Origin: Perognathus longimembris pacificus
Lineage: Eukaryota > Chordata > Mammalia > Rodentia > Heteromyidae
NCBI RefSeq assembly: GCF_023159225.1
Contig: NC_063181.1
Span: 24,330,073-24,394,072, forward strand
Direction of reading: 5' to 3'
Length of the DNA: 64,000 nucleotides
The notes beneath the pieces were generated by a model. That model was not told where the DNA came from and searched no databases. It saw only the letters and a list, made by a program, of their open reading frames with translations. Positions 1-10,692 of this stretch are shown here, piece by piece. The position numbers were made by a program, and so were the translations under genes. Each line of letters opens with the position of its first letter. Positions within the stretch are counted from its first letter, which is position 1.

Positions 1-200
1 TTCCTAGGCTGAGATCTGAGGATCAAGGTTCAAAGCCATTAAGGGCAGGAAAGTCCATCAGACTCATGACTCCAATAAAACAGAACAAAACAAAAACTAT
101 TCAGAAAAAGCTGGAAGTGACACTGTGGCTCCAGGGATAGAGTGCTAGCTTTGAGCACAAAAAGGCTAGAGTTCAAGCCCCAGGACTGGCAAAAAAAAAT
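1..200 (+). mobile_element. B1-Geo type dimeric SINE, 5' end cut by window edge
   Basis: A B1-like left part (gctgagatctgaggatcaaggttcaaagcc) is followed by a diverged right monomer (ctggaagtgacactgtggct ... ttcaagccccaggactggc) and an A tail. The 5' end lies outside the window. Confidence 0.8.
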
Positions 201-535
201 TTTTTTCCTCTAGAAGGGAAGGGAGAATGATAGGGATAAGATTGTAATATATAAACACATGTGGAAATATAACAATGAAATCCTCCTCTGTATAAGTAAC
301 TTAAGCTAATAAAAATGATAAATAAAAGTCATTTTTCATTTGTAATATTTGTGTTTATCCTGTCACAGTGAAAAAGAGAGAGAAAGAGAAAAAAAAACAA
401 CAAAAACCCTATAATATCAGACTCAACAGTGTTAAGTAAGGTTTACTTTCTGGAGCTAATGCTTATGGAGCCATCTCAAGAAGGCAGCAGTGTGCTGGCT
501 TGCAGGCTTCCAGGCCTATAGAGAAGTCAAGAAAG

Positions 536-755
536 TTAACAAAATCAAGAGATGAAGGATAAAAAGACAAATGACTCCAAAAGCAATACTTACAAAACCA
601 TTTGGTGTAAATCAAATGAGCAACTCATGGGGGGAGAGGGAAAGGGGGAGGAGGGGGGAAATGAGGGAGGAGGTAACCCACTGCCTTACATATGAAACTG
701 TAACCCCTCTGTAGATCAGTTTGACAATAAATAAGTAATTAAAAAAAAAAAAGAA
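536..755 (+). mobile_element. L1 3' end (3' UTR fragment)
   Basis: The segment matches the 3' UTRs of the two better L1 copies in this window (8800-9013 and 40870-41110). Shared marks are the aaaatcaagaga start, ggtgtaaat, a G-rich run at 627-668, and gaaactgtaacc...ctgt then an A-rich end. It is strongly 5'-truncated and non-coding. Confidence 0.75.
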
Positions 756-1625
756 AGTCACTTCCCACCAGGAAAGAAAAATTCAAATATCTTAAGGAAT
801 TCAGTTTTCAAGCATTGTAGGTGAAGCCTGGTATTAAATTATTGGTTTGGCTTCTTAGCCTTGAGAGGTTTTTGAAAGTCTAATCTGAGATCTCTAATGA
901 AAAGTTCCAGTAAAGCAAACTTAAAAAGAACTGTGTGGTCAATTACCATTCTTGCCACACATGTGCAAGTAATTAGGCCAAACACAATAAGACAAGATGT
1001 GGTAAACAAGAATAATATTACTTTGGTTAACTTGGGTCAAAAGGAAGGTGGGGATGGTTAACTGTAAAGAGAAAATTTTGTTGTAGCAAAAATCTATAGC
1101 GCCCTCTTGTGGCTTCTAATTCTGGCACAATTTATTGCTTTTGGGATTCTGTTATCTGTCTATAAGTTGAACTGAATTCTGCTGTCTTTCACAATTTGTC
1201 AGTCCTTACCAAATTTTAAATTCCATTTTAGTCTACCATTTGGCTACAACTCTAATGTTGTCTACTAATGTTTTTAATTTTTCTCCCATTCCTTTGACTT
1301 GACATTACTGAGAAGACCTAACTCCTAGAACCTCATCAAGACCGTGGAAAGAAAACCCTGAAAGATTAAGCTGGACACTTGAATGCTCTAGTCTGAGAAA
1401 TAGCCATGACAGTGACACTGATGTCTATGCTGTCACCAAAGACATTCAAACTGCAGATCCAAAAAGACATCGAACCCACTAATTCTGTCCCTACCACGCC
1501 ATAAAAGTCATTTTGAACCCAATATCAGGAACTCTTGAATGACTGTCCTATTACCAAGTCTAACCAAATGGTTCAGTGGTCTTCAATGAATAAAAGGCAA
1601 CTGAATTTAAAAAGTGATTCAAAGC

Positions 1626-1850
1626 AGGGTGCCAGTGGCTCACACCTGTTATCCTAGCTACTCCTGAGGTTGAGATCTGAGGATCACAGTTCAAAGTCAG
1701 CCTGGGCAGTAAAGTCCATGAAACACTTTTCTCCAATTAACCACCAGGAAACTGGAATTAGAATTGTGGCTCAGAGTAATAGAGCTCAAAAGCTCAGGGA
1801 CAACACCCAAGGCCTGGGTTTGGTTCCATGAATGACCAAAAAATAATCAT
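1626..1850 (+). mobile_element. B1-Geo type dimeric SINE
   Basis: The left part is 7SL/B1-like (gtggctcacacctgttatcc, gagatctgaggatcacagtt). The right part carries the diverged ttgtggctcagagtaatagag core. Confidence 0.8.
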
Positions 1851-2184
1851 TTATATTGTTCAAAAGAAAGAAGAATGCCTATTTAAAATAACTAATAATA
1901 AAAAAGATCCTCGGCAGAAAAATGGTTCCCTACTCCTGAGAAAGTAAAGAAACATAGCGGCATGGGAGATTTGGAAAAGAACCCCCAATTCATCTACAGA
2001 TGAAAATCACAGTAGTTACTTTGTAGTTACTTTCAGTCTAGAATTATAAGTCTGGTGGAAATATCTTCCAAAAACAAAATGAAATAATCACATTTTGAGA
2101 CATACATCACTTATAGACCTCCATTAGAAGAAAAAAAAAAGTCCTTTTACTGAAAAGGAAAGCATCAATTAAAAGTAAAAAAGT

Positions 2185-2386
2185 GGGGCTGGGAATATGG
2201 CCTAGTGGCAAGAGTGCTTGCCTCCTACACATGAAGCTCTCAGTTCGATTCCCCAGCACCACATATATGGAAAACGGCCAGAAGGGGTGCTGTGGCTCAG
2301 GTGGCAGAGTGCTAGCCTTGAGCAGGAAGAAGCCAGGGACAGTGCTCAGGCCCTGAGTCCAAGGCCCAGGACTGGCCAAAAAAAAA
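2185..2386 (+). mobile_element. IDL-Geo SINE
   Basis: Full-length dimer. The left monomer is tRNA-Ala/ID-like (ggggctgggaatatggccta, B-box-like ggttcgattcc with one change). The right Geo monomer runs from gtggctcaggtggcagagtg to actggcc plus A tail. A target duplication of the type AAGTAAAAAG flanks it. Confidence 0.92.
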
Positions 2387-2420
2387 GTAAAAAGAGTAAT
2401 TATTAAAGAATGTGTGATAA

Positions 2421-2625
2421 GCTGGGAATATAGCCTAGTGGCAAGAGTGCTTGCCTCGTATACATGAGGCCCTTGGTTCGATTCCTCAGCACCACATATA
2501 CAGAAAATGGCCAGAAGTGGCGCTATGGCTCAAGTGGCAGAGTGCTAGCCTTGAGCAAAAAAAGAAGCCAGGGACAGTGCTCAGGCCCTGAGTTCACAGC
2601 CTAGGACTGGCCAAAAAAAAAAAAA
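2421..2625 (+). mobile_element. IDL-Geo SINE with clear target-site duplication
   Basis: Full-length dimer. Flanking direct repeats aaagaaYgtgtgataa lie at 2405-2420 and 2623-2638 (one mismatch). It lies 35 bp downstream of the previous SINE, head to tail, but with its own target duplication, so it is an independent insertion. Confidence 0.93.
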
Positions 2626-3004
2626 GAACGTGTGATAAAATATCAGATCAAAATGATTTCAACAATAATTTCCTTTCAATACTTAAGAGGAAAATATAGA
2701 TTGAGAATTCCTTATCTGAGATGCTTGAGACCAAAAGTGTTACTGACTGTGGAGTTTGCAACATTTGAATTTACATAATGAGACATCTTGGGCACAAATC
2801 TAAATGTGAAATTCATTTGTGTTTTATATGGTCTAGAGATAATCTTATACCTTGTATCTTTATCATCTGTATTTTGACTGACTCATTTTATGAGACTAGG
2901 TGAGAAATTTTCCTCCTTCATGTCATGATAGGTCTCAAAAATTTTGTGGATTTTTGAGCATTTAAAAAATACTCAAAATGGAGCATTTGAGGCTTTGGCC
3001 TATT

Positions 3005-3290
3005 TATTTTCTATTTAATTTTTAAATTATTGATATAAAGGTGATATACAGAGGGGTTACAGTTACATAGGTCAGGTAAAGAGTAAATTTCTTTTGGAAC
3101 ACTGTTACCCCTTCCCTCACTCTTTCCCAGTTTTTCCCTCCCATCCCACCCACCAGTTGCATAGTTCATTTCCAACATAGTAAGTACCACTGCTGCACTT
3201 ACTCACCTTTGCCCCTCTATTTCTGTGCCCCCCTTAACCTCCTAAAGGCAGATAAATGAACAAACAAGATAAAAAGAAAACAAAAACGTC
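3005..3290 (-). mobile_element. L1-like 3' end, older subfamily
   Basis: In reverse orientation it resembles the 30295-30460 and 55600-55862 segments (tacagaggggttacagttac here; ctgtaacccctctgtacatc there). Divergence is high and the 5' limit is uncertain. Confidence 0.5.
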
Positions 3291-3399
3291 TGTTCTCATT
3301 TCCTGGAGTTCTTTTGATAAATATTATTTTATATGATCAAATGCACACAGGCATTGCACCTTTGTGTTACTCTACTAAGAGTATTTTCCTTTGGTCTCT

Positions 3400-3900
3400 T
3401 TGTTTGTGAATGTCTAGACATTTTGGGTTTATGTAAAGGAACTATTTTGTTAATAAGGAATGGAGGTTGGATTTTGTCAAATGCTTTTTGTCCATTCATA
3501 AATTATATATTTTTTCAATTTGTTAAAAATTATACTAATGGATATTAAATATTAAACCAACTTTGAATCCCTGGAATAAATCATATTTAATTGTGATACC
3601 TTATCCTATGTATATGTTGTAATTGATTTACTGAAATTTTGTTTAGAACTTTTGCACCTATGTTCATGAGGAATATCAATCTATTCTTTCCTTGTGATAT
3701 TTTTGGGGATTTGGGGAATAAGGTCTTGCCCAGGTTGGCCTTCTACTCAAGGTCTTTCTGAGTCTTCTGAGGGCTGGGCTGACAGACATAAACTCCACCA
3801 ACCACACCTGATTTTGATATCAGTATTATCCTAATAGAATCAGTTGTCCTAGGAGACTAATAGAATATATTGGAAACTATTTCCTATCCATGTTTATATA
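3400..3900 (-). mobile_element. Old L1 ORF2 segment in antisense orientation, interrupted by a possible B1 remnant
   Basis: The plus strand carries the typical antisense signature of the L1 reverse transcriptase region (ggttggattttgtcaaatgc, ccaactttgaatccctggaa, tagaatcagttg). It is broken by many stops. Positions 3700-3812 look like a degraded B1 in minus orientation (cttgcccaggttggccttct) inserted between the two L1 parts. Confidence 0.6.
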
Positions 3901-3944
3901 GAATTATTGGTATTACATGTTATATATCCCTAAACCAGAGATTC

Positions 3945-4485
3945 AGTACACTAAATTTTGGTGAGAAGGTGGAGAAATTGGAACCCTCATACACTGTTAG
4001 TGAAGTTGTAAAAACAGTACAACCATTTGGTTGAGCAGTGTGGAACTTGTTAAAAATTCAGAAATATACTTATTTTGTGATTTAGGCACTCTATATCTTG
4101 ACATTTTACCTAGAAGAAATGGGAGCATATACCCAAACAAAGATTTTTATGTATGTTTATGGCTTTCTCTGCAATAGCCCCAACCAAACAGAAAACAAGC
4201 AAAATATCCTTCAGTAGGTGAATGAACAAACCCCTGGCTTATACATGCAAAGCAACACTATTCAGCAATACAACACATACAGCAACATGTATGAATCTGA
4301 AAATAATTATACTAAGTGAACTATGTTGGAGAATAAGAGCCTTTCCTTCATTTATGATTTCATGTATATAAAATTCTAGAAAATATAAACCAAGTGTTTG
4401 CAACAGAAGGCAGAAAGCAGGTTAGGGATTGCCTGGGGAAAAGGAAATAATGGCAGGAAAGAAGGAGGAATTACAAATGGGCATG
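3945..4485 (+). mobile_element. Old L1 ORF2 3' end plus 3' UTR
   Basis: Typical L1 ORF2 C-terminal signatures in degraded form: gagaaattggaaccctcata, agaaatgggagcatataccc, ttcagtaggtgaatgaacaa, ttatactaagtgaa. A 3' UTR-like part follows (gattgcctggggaaaaggaa). It directly follows an antisense L1 part (see findings). Confidence 0.7.
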
Positions 4486-4494
4486 TGTTAATCA

Positions 4495-4800
4495 AATTTT
4501 CATTACTATAACAAATACCTGAAGTAAACAACTTAAAAGGAAGAAAAGATCTACATGGGCTCTTGGTTTCAATGTTTCAGTCCATGGTAGCTTGGCCACA
4601 TTGTTTGGGGTGGAAAACATGTACTACAGAAAATCTATTCACCTCAAGATGTCTGGGAAACAAAGACAGAAAAGGGCTGGGACTCCAACAACTCCATCAA
4701 GGGCATGTTCTCCAAAGACTTAACTTTCTTGCACTAAACTCTATCTCCTGAAAGGTTCACTTCCTCCCAGTAATGCTATACTACACTCCTTCGATTGACT
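4495..4800 (-). mobile_element. MaLR (ERVL-MaLR) LTR
   Basis: The reverse of a MaLR LTR: cattactataacaaatacct at the 3' end, tttcagtccatggtagcttg, ccatcaagggcatgttctcc, cctcccagtaatgctatac. No internal region was seen. Confidence 0.6.
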
Positions 4801-4983
4801 CTAGCTACCCTGCCTTCCACCACCATGCCTCTTTTCTTTGTATTGTAGACACAACCACTCTACTAAAGATGAAAATAAAAAGTTGGCAAGGAAGTCGTTT
4901 CAGAGGTTTTTATTGGCTTTGCGATGGCAACACCAGGGGGCATGAGCGTGCTGGCTACTTGCAAAGTGAGCTGAACAACCAGC

Positions 4984-5092
4984 TTTTTTTTTTCTCCTTA
5001 TTTATGGTCAAAGTGCTGTACAGAGAGGTTACAGTTTCATATGTTAGGCCTTGGGTACATGTCTTGTACTGTGTGTTACCTCCTATAGCCAG
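4984..5092 (-). mobile_element. L1 3' end, short 5'-truncated copy
   Basis: Begins with a T run on plus, then ttatggtcaaagtgctgtac, agaggttacagtttcatatg and gttacctcct, the reverse complement of the window's L1 3' UTR consensus. Confidence 0.75.
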
Positions 5093-5139
5093 AAAATTAT
5101 GTCTCAAGCAAAGGAAAGAACTGTGTTGACATAGTCCCG

Positions 5140-6155
5140 GATCTTCTGCTAGACCCATAGGAAAAGTGTTTTCTATCTAGCCTGGGTGGTCATCTAGAAT
5201 TCTCCAAGGCTTCTGGTAGTAAAAAGTCTACAGCAAGCTGCTTGTGAGGCAGTGCCTTCTGAAGTTTGTGGTGGCTGACGCTAGCTCGCAGGCAGTCCAC
5301 ATGCCTGGCTGGCGGAGCTTTGTTAAGGTAGCTGAGGCTTCAGGGAAGGATCTAAAAGCTGTGAATTAGGGAGTCAAATCTTCCTCACTCCCAACATCTC
5401 AGCATATTTAAAGGAAAAGTAAACTTTTAAAAGGGTGCGTATAATCAAAGCTGATCATTAATATTAACAGGCTGAAAATCCACATTCACATCATTAACAA
5501 TACTTAATAGCACTCTGACAATGCTAAAATATCATCTCTATCAGTTTCAGAACCAAAGAGTGTCACAGATGAGTTTTAGAATATATGAGAACTAGACTCT
5601 CCAAAGCATTTTGGTAACAAACATGAGCTCTCAACATGAGTTGTACATTTCTAACCAGAAAATATGAACTCTGAAATGCTCCAAAATTGGAAACTCTTAA
5701 ACACCAACATGATGGCATAAGTGCAAAATTCAATGCCAAGAAGCTTGGGTAAATATACAAATTTATTTAAAACAGTCTATAAAATTACCTTCAGGCAATG
5801 GGAATATGAGGCACATAAATTAATTAATTAATTTCATGTTTCATCCCTAAGTTACCTTACTAGGTATATGCATATGTTTCAAAATGAGAAAAATCCAACA
5901 TTTAAAGCACTTCTGATGACAAACAGTTCAGATAAAGGATAGTCAGCCTGTATACTCACCTAGAATTCTTCTTTCTCTCATCATAAATCAAATGGCAGAA
6001 ACAAATATCTCATTGGACCAACTTCAGTCACGTGCCAGCACCTTGACCAGGAGAAATAATCAATCTTATTAGCAAACTCAGCAAAGGAAATTTGGGAAGC
6101 AATCAACAAATGAAAGCAGGACAGATGTTGATGTAAATAAATAACAAGTGATCAC
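5140..6155. other. No recognisable feature
   Basis: About 1 kb without a gene or an element I can name. Open frames here (for example 5563-5760 minus) are short and AT-rich and look like chance. Confidence 0.5.
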
Positions 6156-6159
6156 TTTA

Positions 6160-6450
6160 TCTGCTATATGTTGCTGCATAATGGACTTCCTGGCTTAAGA
6201 CAACATGATTTTGTAATTCTGTGTTAGCTGAGCAGTTCCTTTTCTAGGTTGGTTGTATCTGCTTATGCCGTTGAATTGACTGACAAAGTTGGGCTTTGTG
6301 GTCCATACTCATGCTCAGGATGTTGGTAATGACTGCTGCCTGAAGCATCTTGTCTTCTCCAACAGGTTACACCTGCTTACATTCAGTGACATTACAGGGG
6401 ACAATCCCCTATGTGGATAAGGGCAGGACCTTTCAGACATCTTGAATCTC
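6160..6450 (-). mobile_element. Possible degraded MaLR/MLT1-type LTR
   Basis: The stretch ctgctatatgttgctgcataatgg ... cttaagacaac ... gtaattctgtg resembles the 3' end of MLT1-type LTRs in reverse orientation. Very diverged. Confidence 0.35.
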
Positions 6451-6503
6451 ATATGTCTCTTCTAGCATATTCTATAGGCTACAGTAAGTCTAGATGTCAT
6501 CTT

Positions 6504-6518
6504 AAATTCCAAAGAGTG
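6504..6518 (+). repeat. Left target-site duplication of the twin-primed L1
   Basis: AAATTCCAAAGAGTG, identical to 9014-9028. Confidence 0.93.
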
Positions 6519-8282
6519 TCTGTTTTGATTTCGAGGTCTTTGATCCATTTGGAATTGATTTTGGTGCAGGGTGATATATAAGGATCTACTTTTAGTTTGT
6601 TGCATGTGTTGAACCAGTTTTGCCAGCACCATTTGTTAAAGAAGCTATCTTTCTTCCAAACTATTGTTTTAGCTCCTTTATCAAAGATTAAGTACGCATA
6701 GTTCTGTGGATTCATTTCTGGGTCTTCAATTCTGTTCCATTGGTCTTCAGGCCTGTTCCGGTGCCAATACCAAGCTGTTTTTATTACTATAGCTTTATAA
6801 TACAGCTTGAAGTTGGGTATTGTAATTCCTCCAGCACTGTTCTTTCTGCTTAGGATTATTTTTGCTATTCTGGGTCTTTTATTGTTCCATACAAATTTCT
6901 GCGTTGCTTCCTCTATTTCATTAAAAAATTGTGTTGGGATATTAATGGGTATTGCATTGAATTTGTAGATAGCCTTTGGCAATATTGCCATTTTGATTAT
7001 ATTAATCCTCCCAATCCAGGAGCATGGGAGGTTTTTCCATTTCCTTATTTCTGACTTAATTTCATTTTTCATGTTTTTAAAGTTCTCATCATAGAGGTCT
7101 TTCACTTCTTTGGTTAAGGTTATTCCTAGGTATTTTATGTTTTTTGAGGCTATTGCAAAAGGAGTTTCTTTCCTGATTTCAGCCTCGGTCTTCGGGTCGT
7201 TAGCATAGAGAAAGGCTGTTGATTTTTTGAGGGTTTATTTTATATCCTGCAACTTTGCCAAAGTTTTGGATCAGCTCTAGTAGCTTGGGGGTAGAATCTA
7301 TGGGGTTCTTTAGGTATAGGATCATGTCATCTGCGAAGAGGGAAAGTTTAACTTCATCTTTTCCTATTCAGATCCCCTTTATATTTTCTTCTTGCCTAAT
7401 TGCTAGGAATTCTAGTACTATGTTGAAGAGCAGAGGAGAGAGTGGACATCCCTGCCTTGTTCCTGATTTTAAAGGGAATGGCTTTAGTTTTTCACCATTT
7501 AGAGTTATGCTTGCAGTTGGTTTGTCATAAACTGCCTTGATTGTATTCAGGAATGTTCCCTGGAATCCCAGTTTTCCCAGGGCTTTTAGCATAAATGGGT
7601 GCTGGATTTTATCAAACACTTTTTCCTCATCCAGTGATATAACCATGTGGTTCTTTACCTTGCTCCGGTTGATGTGGTGGATTACATTAATTGACTTGCA
7701 TATATTGAACCAACTTTGCATTCCTGGGATGAATCCAGTTTGATCGTGGTGTATGATTTTTTTGATGACCTGTTGAAGTCGATTGGCCAGAATTTTGTTT
7801 CGGGAAATCGGTCTATAGTCCTCTTTCTGTGATGAGTCCCTGCCTGGTTTTGGGATGAGGGTTATACTGGCTTCATAGAATGTGTCTGGTAGTGAATGTT
7901 CTCTTTCAATTTCATTGAAGAGTTTGAGAAATATTGGTGTGAGTTCTGTTTTGAAGGCCTTGTAGAATTCTGCTATGAATCTATTTGGACCTGGGCTTTT
8001 CTTGGATGGGAGATCACTTATTGCTGTTTCTATTTCAATACTGGATATGGGTCTGTTTAGAAGGTTTAAATCTTCATGGTTGAGTTTGGTGATATGAATT
8101 TTTTCCAGGAAAGCATCCATTTCTTCCAAGTTCTCGAATTTGTTGGCATAAAGGTTTGCAAAATAGTCCCTTATTGTGTTCTGAATTTTGGTTGTTTCTG
8201 TGGTGATGTTACCTGTTTCATCTCTGATATTGTTTATTTGAGTGTGCTGCCTTCGTTATTTGATCAGGTTTGCTAGGGGTCA
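6519..8282 (-). mobile_element. Twin-primed L1: inverted 5' segment (ORF2 reverse transcriptase region)
   Basis: The minus strand encodes L1 ORF2p parts in two open stretches. Positions 7368-8129 hold the RT core ([44 protein letters not shown]). Positions 6497-7105 hold the post-RT part ([40 protein letters not shown]). The frame is interrupted between them, so no functional ORF2 remains. The segment is inverted relative to the 3' part that follows at 8283 and lies directly against the left target duplication. ORF1, the endonuclease domain and the 5' UTR are absent. Confidence 0.93.
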
Positions 8283-9013
8283 CAATTTGTCATAGCGAGA
8301 ATCTGGAACCAACCCAGATGCCCCTCAGTAGACGAATGGATCAGGAAAATGTGGTACATATACACAATGGAATTTTATGCCTCTATCAGAAAGAATGACA
8401 TTGCCCCATTTGTAAGGAAATGGAAGGACTTGGAAAAAATTATACTAAGTGAAATGAGCCAGACCCAAAGAAGCATGGACTCTATGGTCTCCCTTATAGG
8501 GAATAATTAGCACAGGTTTAGGCAAGTCACAGCAGAGGATCACAAGAGCCCAATAGCTATACCCTTATGAACACATAAGATGATGCTAAGTGAAATGAAC
8601 TCCATGTTATGGAAATGATTGTTATGTCATTGTTGTAACTACTTTCAATGTGCTATGTGTAACTCTAGCTTCTATTATTGATGATCCTCTTGTATCCCCT
8701 TCCTGTGGCTGTACTTACAGTATCTCTGTATCTTATCTGAGTATATTGGAACTGTGTATACTGGTATTAGAAGTAGGAAATTGAAAGGGACTACCAAAAT
8801 CAAGAGACATAGGGTAAAAAAAGACAAACAACTACAAAAGCAATACTTGCAAAACTGTTTGGTGTAAATGAACTGAACACTTCATGGGGGGGAAAGGGAA
8901 ATGGGGAGGTGGGAGGGGGGAATGAGGGAAGAGGTAACAAACAGTATAAGAAATGTATCCAATGCCTAACGTATGAAACTGTAACCTCTTTGTACATCAG
9001 TTTGATTAAAAAA
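8283..9013 (+). mobile_element. Twin-primed L1: forward 3' segment (ORF2 C-terminus, 3' UTR, A-rich end)
   Basis: Starts abruptly in the ORF2 C-terminal region (atttgtcatagcgagaatct, aggaaaatgtggtacatata). It continues through the 3' UTR with its G-rich tract (8884-8922) to ctgtaacctctttgtacatc and an A run. Compared with the plus-strand copy at 39.8-41.1 kb it is collinear from about 40358 to 41095. Confidence 0.95.
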
Positions 9014-9028
9014 AAATTCCAAAGAGTG
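9014..9028 (+). repeat. Right target-site duplication of the twin-primed L1
   Basis: AAATTCCAAAGAGTG, identical to 6504-6518. It closes the insertion. Confidence 0.93.
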
Positions 9029-9198
9029 AAGAAACAGACTGTGCCACTGGGTAGGAGAACAGCTAAGTCACATTGTAAGAAAAAAATAGTATACATACTG
9101 ACAAAAGAGGTCATAGCTTAAATACAATCTGAGGAAGGCCACTGATTTGAACTGTGCTTCTACACTCGTCCTCAAGAGAACGAACCAAAGTCTCTTTT

Positions 9199-9295
9199 AT
9201 TTTTTAAATTATTTATTTATTGTCAATGTGATGTACAGTTTCATATGTAAGGCAGTGTGTACATTTCTTGTATAACTTGTTACCTCCTCCCTCAT
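9199..9295 (-). mobile_element. Very short L1 3' end with target duplication
   Basis: About 97 bp of L1 3' end in reverse (gtgatgtacagtttcatatg, gttacctcct). It is flanked by perfect 13-bp direct repeats CAAAGTCTCTTTT at 9186-9198 and 9296-9308. Confidence 0.85.
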
Positions 9296-9439
9296 CAAAG
9301 TCTCTTTTTTTAAGTTCCATGTAACCAAATTGTAACTTTACAAAATTGAAACATTCCCAGCAAACAGGCTAGTTGTCAAAAAAAAAAAAAAACTAAGCAA
9401 AACAAAACCAACCTGCAGATTCACAGCAATCAGAAGGGA

Positions 9440-9722
9440 CTCAGTCAATCATGCCTGAACTGGCAGATAGGGAAGTTCTCTCTGCTTTTGCCTACACAAG
9501 GAAAGTAACCGGAAGTAACTTGTTAATCAGTCTATCTTTGGTACAGTGCTATGTCCTTGTTCCTACTCAAACTACATTTTAAAACCCCACAATGTTCTGC
9601 CACTCCTGATTGCCTCTTGTATACTTCCTGGATGCTCCTAGGATCAAAATCACCAATAAAAGCCACCTAGATCTTTAAAACTCAATTTATTGAGATTCTG
9701 TTCTTTGGCACCACTCAACAAT
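9440..9722 (+). mobile_element. Degraded retroviral-type LTR
   Basis: The 3' part has an AATAAA signal (9655-9660), then about 60 bp later a typical LTR end (gattctgttctttggcacca, ctcaaca). The 5' limit is uncertain and no internal region is present, so it is probably a solo LTR. Confidence 0.45.
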
Positions 9723-9737
9723 TAAAACATACAATTT

Positions 9738-9865
9738 TCCTCATATGAAATGGGAATTATAATATGTTATTTCTAGGATTATGACAATTAGATGAAATAA
9801 CATATTTAAAGTATATGACATATAAAAGATACCTGGTGAAAGGTACTTATTTATGTCCTTATTGA
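9738..9865 (+). mobile_element. MIR SINE fragment
   Basis: MIR 3' half signature: cctcatatgaaatgggaatt, tagatgaaataacatattta, gatacctggtg. Confidence 0.65.
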
Positions 9866-10310
9866 CAAATGTTATGGAGAGGGATCTCTCAGAGGAAAGT
9901 GAATCTCTTGTCTAGACTACTGTATCAGTCTTTCCCTTGGCAAAGCCTCAAGTTACATGACAAGAACTTGAATTTTGTTAACAAATTTGGGGATACAATT
10001 TGCTTATACCTCTTTCCCAAAAGCCACTAAAATCCAAGTAGACAAACAATTAAGCACATTGGAATTTTAATCTGATTTGCCCTCACCTATTTTATTTAGT
10101 TTGTATGTGCCAGGGGCCAATCAACAAAACTGAAGCTACTAGAGGAATTTAGGAGGAAGGGACTTAACACAGGAAATTGGCTACTAATGTGTTGCAGGGT
10201 TAGAAGAGGAAAATAGGGGGAAGCTGAGGTCACATGAGAATTAGGAGATGGTTGTGAAGTGCCAGACTTTGAAGTCAGGCCCCACTTTACCACACGAACC
10301 CCACTTTACC

Positions 10311-10692
10311 ATGTGAACCTGAGATAAGCAGGCCCTGTGAACAAACCCAGGACAAGCTTATTAGGGCCCAGCCTGTCGAGAACTCTAAAGACTGGGAATG
10401 CTTAACTCTGACTGCCCCTAGAATGCCTCGAGCCCTGAGCCAATCAGATTTGTACTCGTAATCTTGCTTGCTTAAACACCTGATTGCTGTAACTTTGTCT
10501 TTTGCCTTTATAAGCTCTGTGTAATCGCAGCTGGAGGCTCCCTCCTAACCTCCGCTGTGTCGGTGGGTAGGACGAGGCCGGAGTTGCAGCTCACTTGAAT
10601 AAAGCCTTGCCTTGCTTTTGCATTTTGGAATGTCTGAGTCTCGGTGGTCTTCTTGGTGGTGGTCTCGTGACTTGGCACAACAGTTGCAGAAA
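10311..10692 (+). mobile_element. Solo LTR, gammaretrovirus-like (ERV1)
   Basis: Shows LTR architecture in order: CCAAT box (gagccaatcag, about 10437-10447), TATA box (TTTATAAG, 10507-10514), and poly(A) signal AATAAA (10598-10603) followed by a GT-rich R/U5 (tctcggtggtcttcttggtg). It ends ...ggcacaaca. The start is taken at TGTGAACC; a local 18-19 bp tandem duplication (ccccactttacca) makes the exact 5' end uncertain. No PBS or internal coding follows, so it is a solo LTR. Confidence 0.7.

Noticed and set aside
205..335. AT-rich stretch ending ctaataaaaatgataaataaaag, possible old L1 3' end
   Set aside because: Only the A-rich end looks L1-like; no match to the clear L1 3' ends of the window.
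2201..2470. tRNA-Ala genes suggested by A/B-box-like sequence in the SINEs
   Set aside because: These are the ID-like left monomers of IDL-Geo; they lack a foldable acceptor stem and are followed by Geo and A tails.
6497..8129. Minus-strand open frames of 202 and 253 codons as host genes
   Set aside because: Both are L1 ORF2 fragments (RT core and post-RT region) inside a twin-primed insertion.
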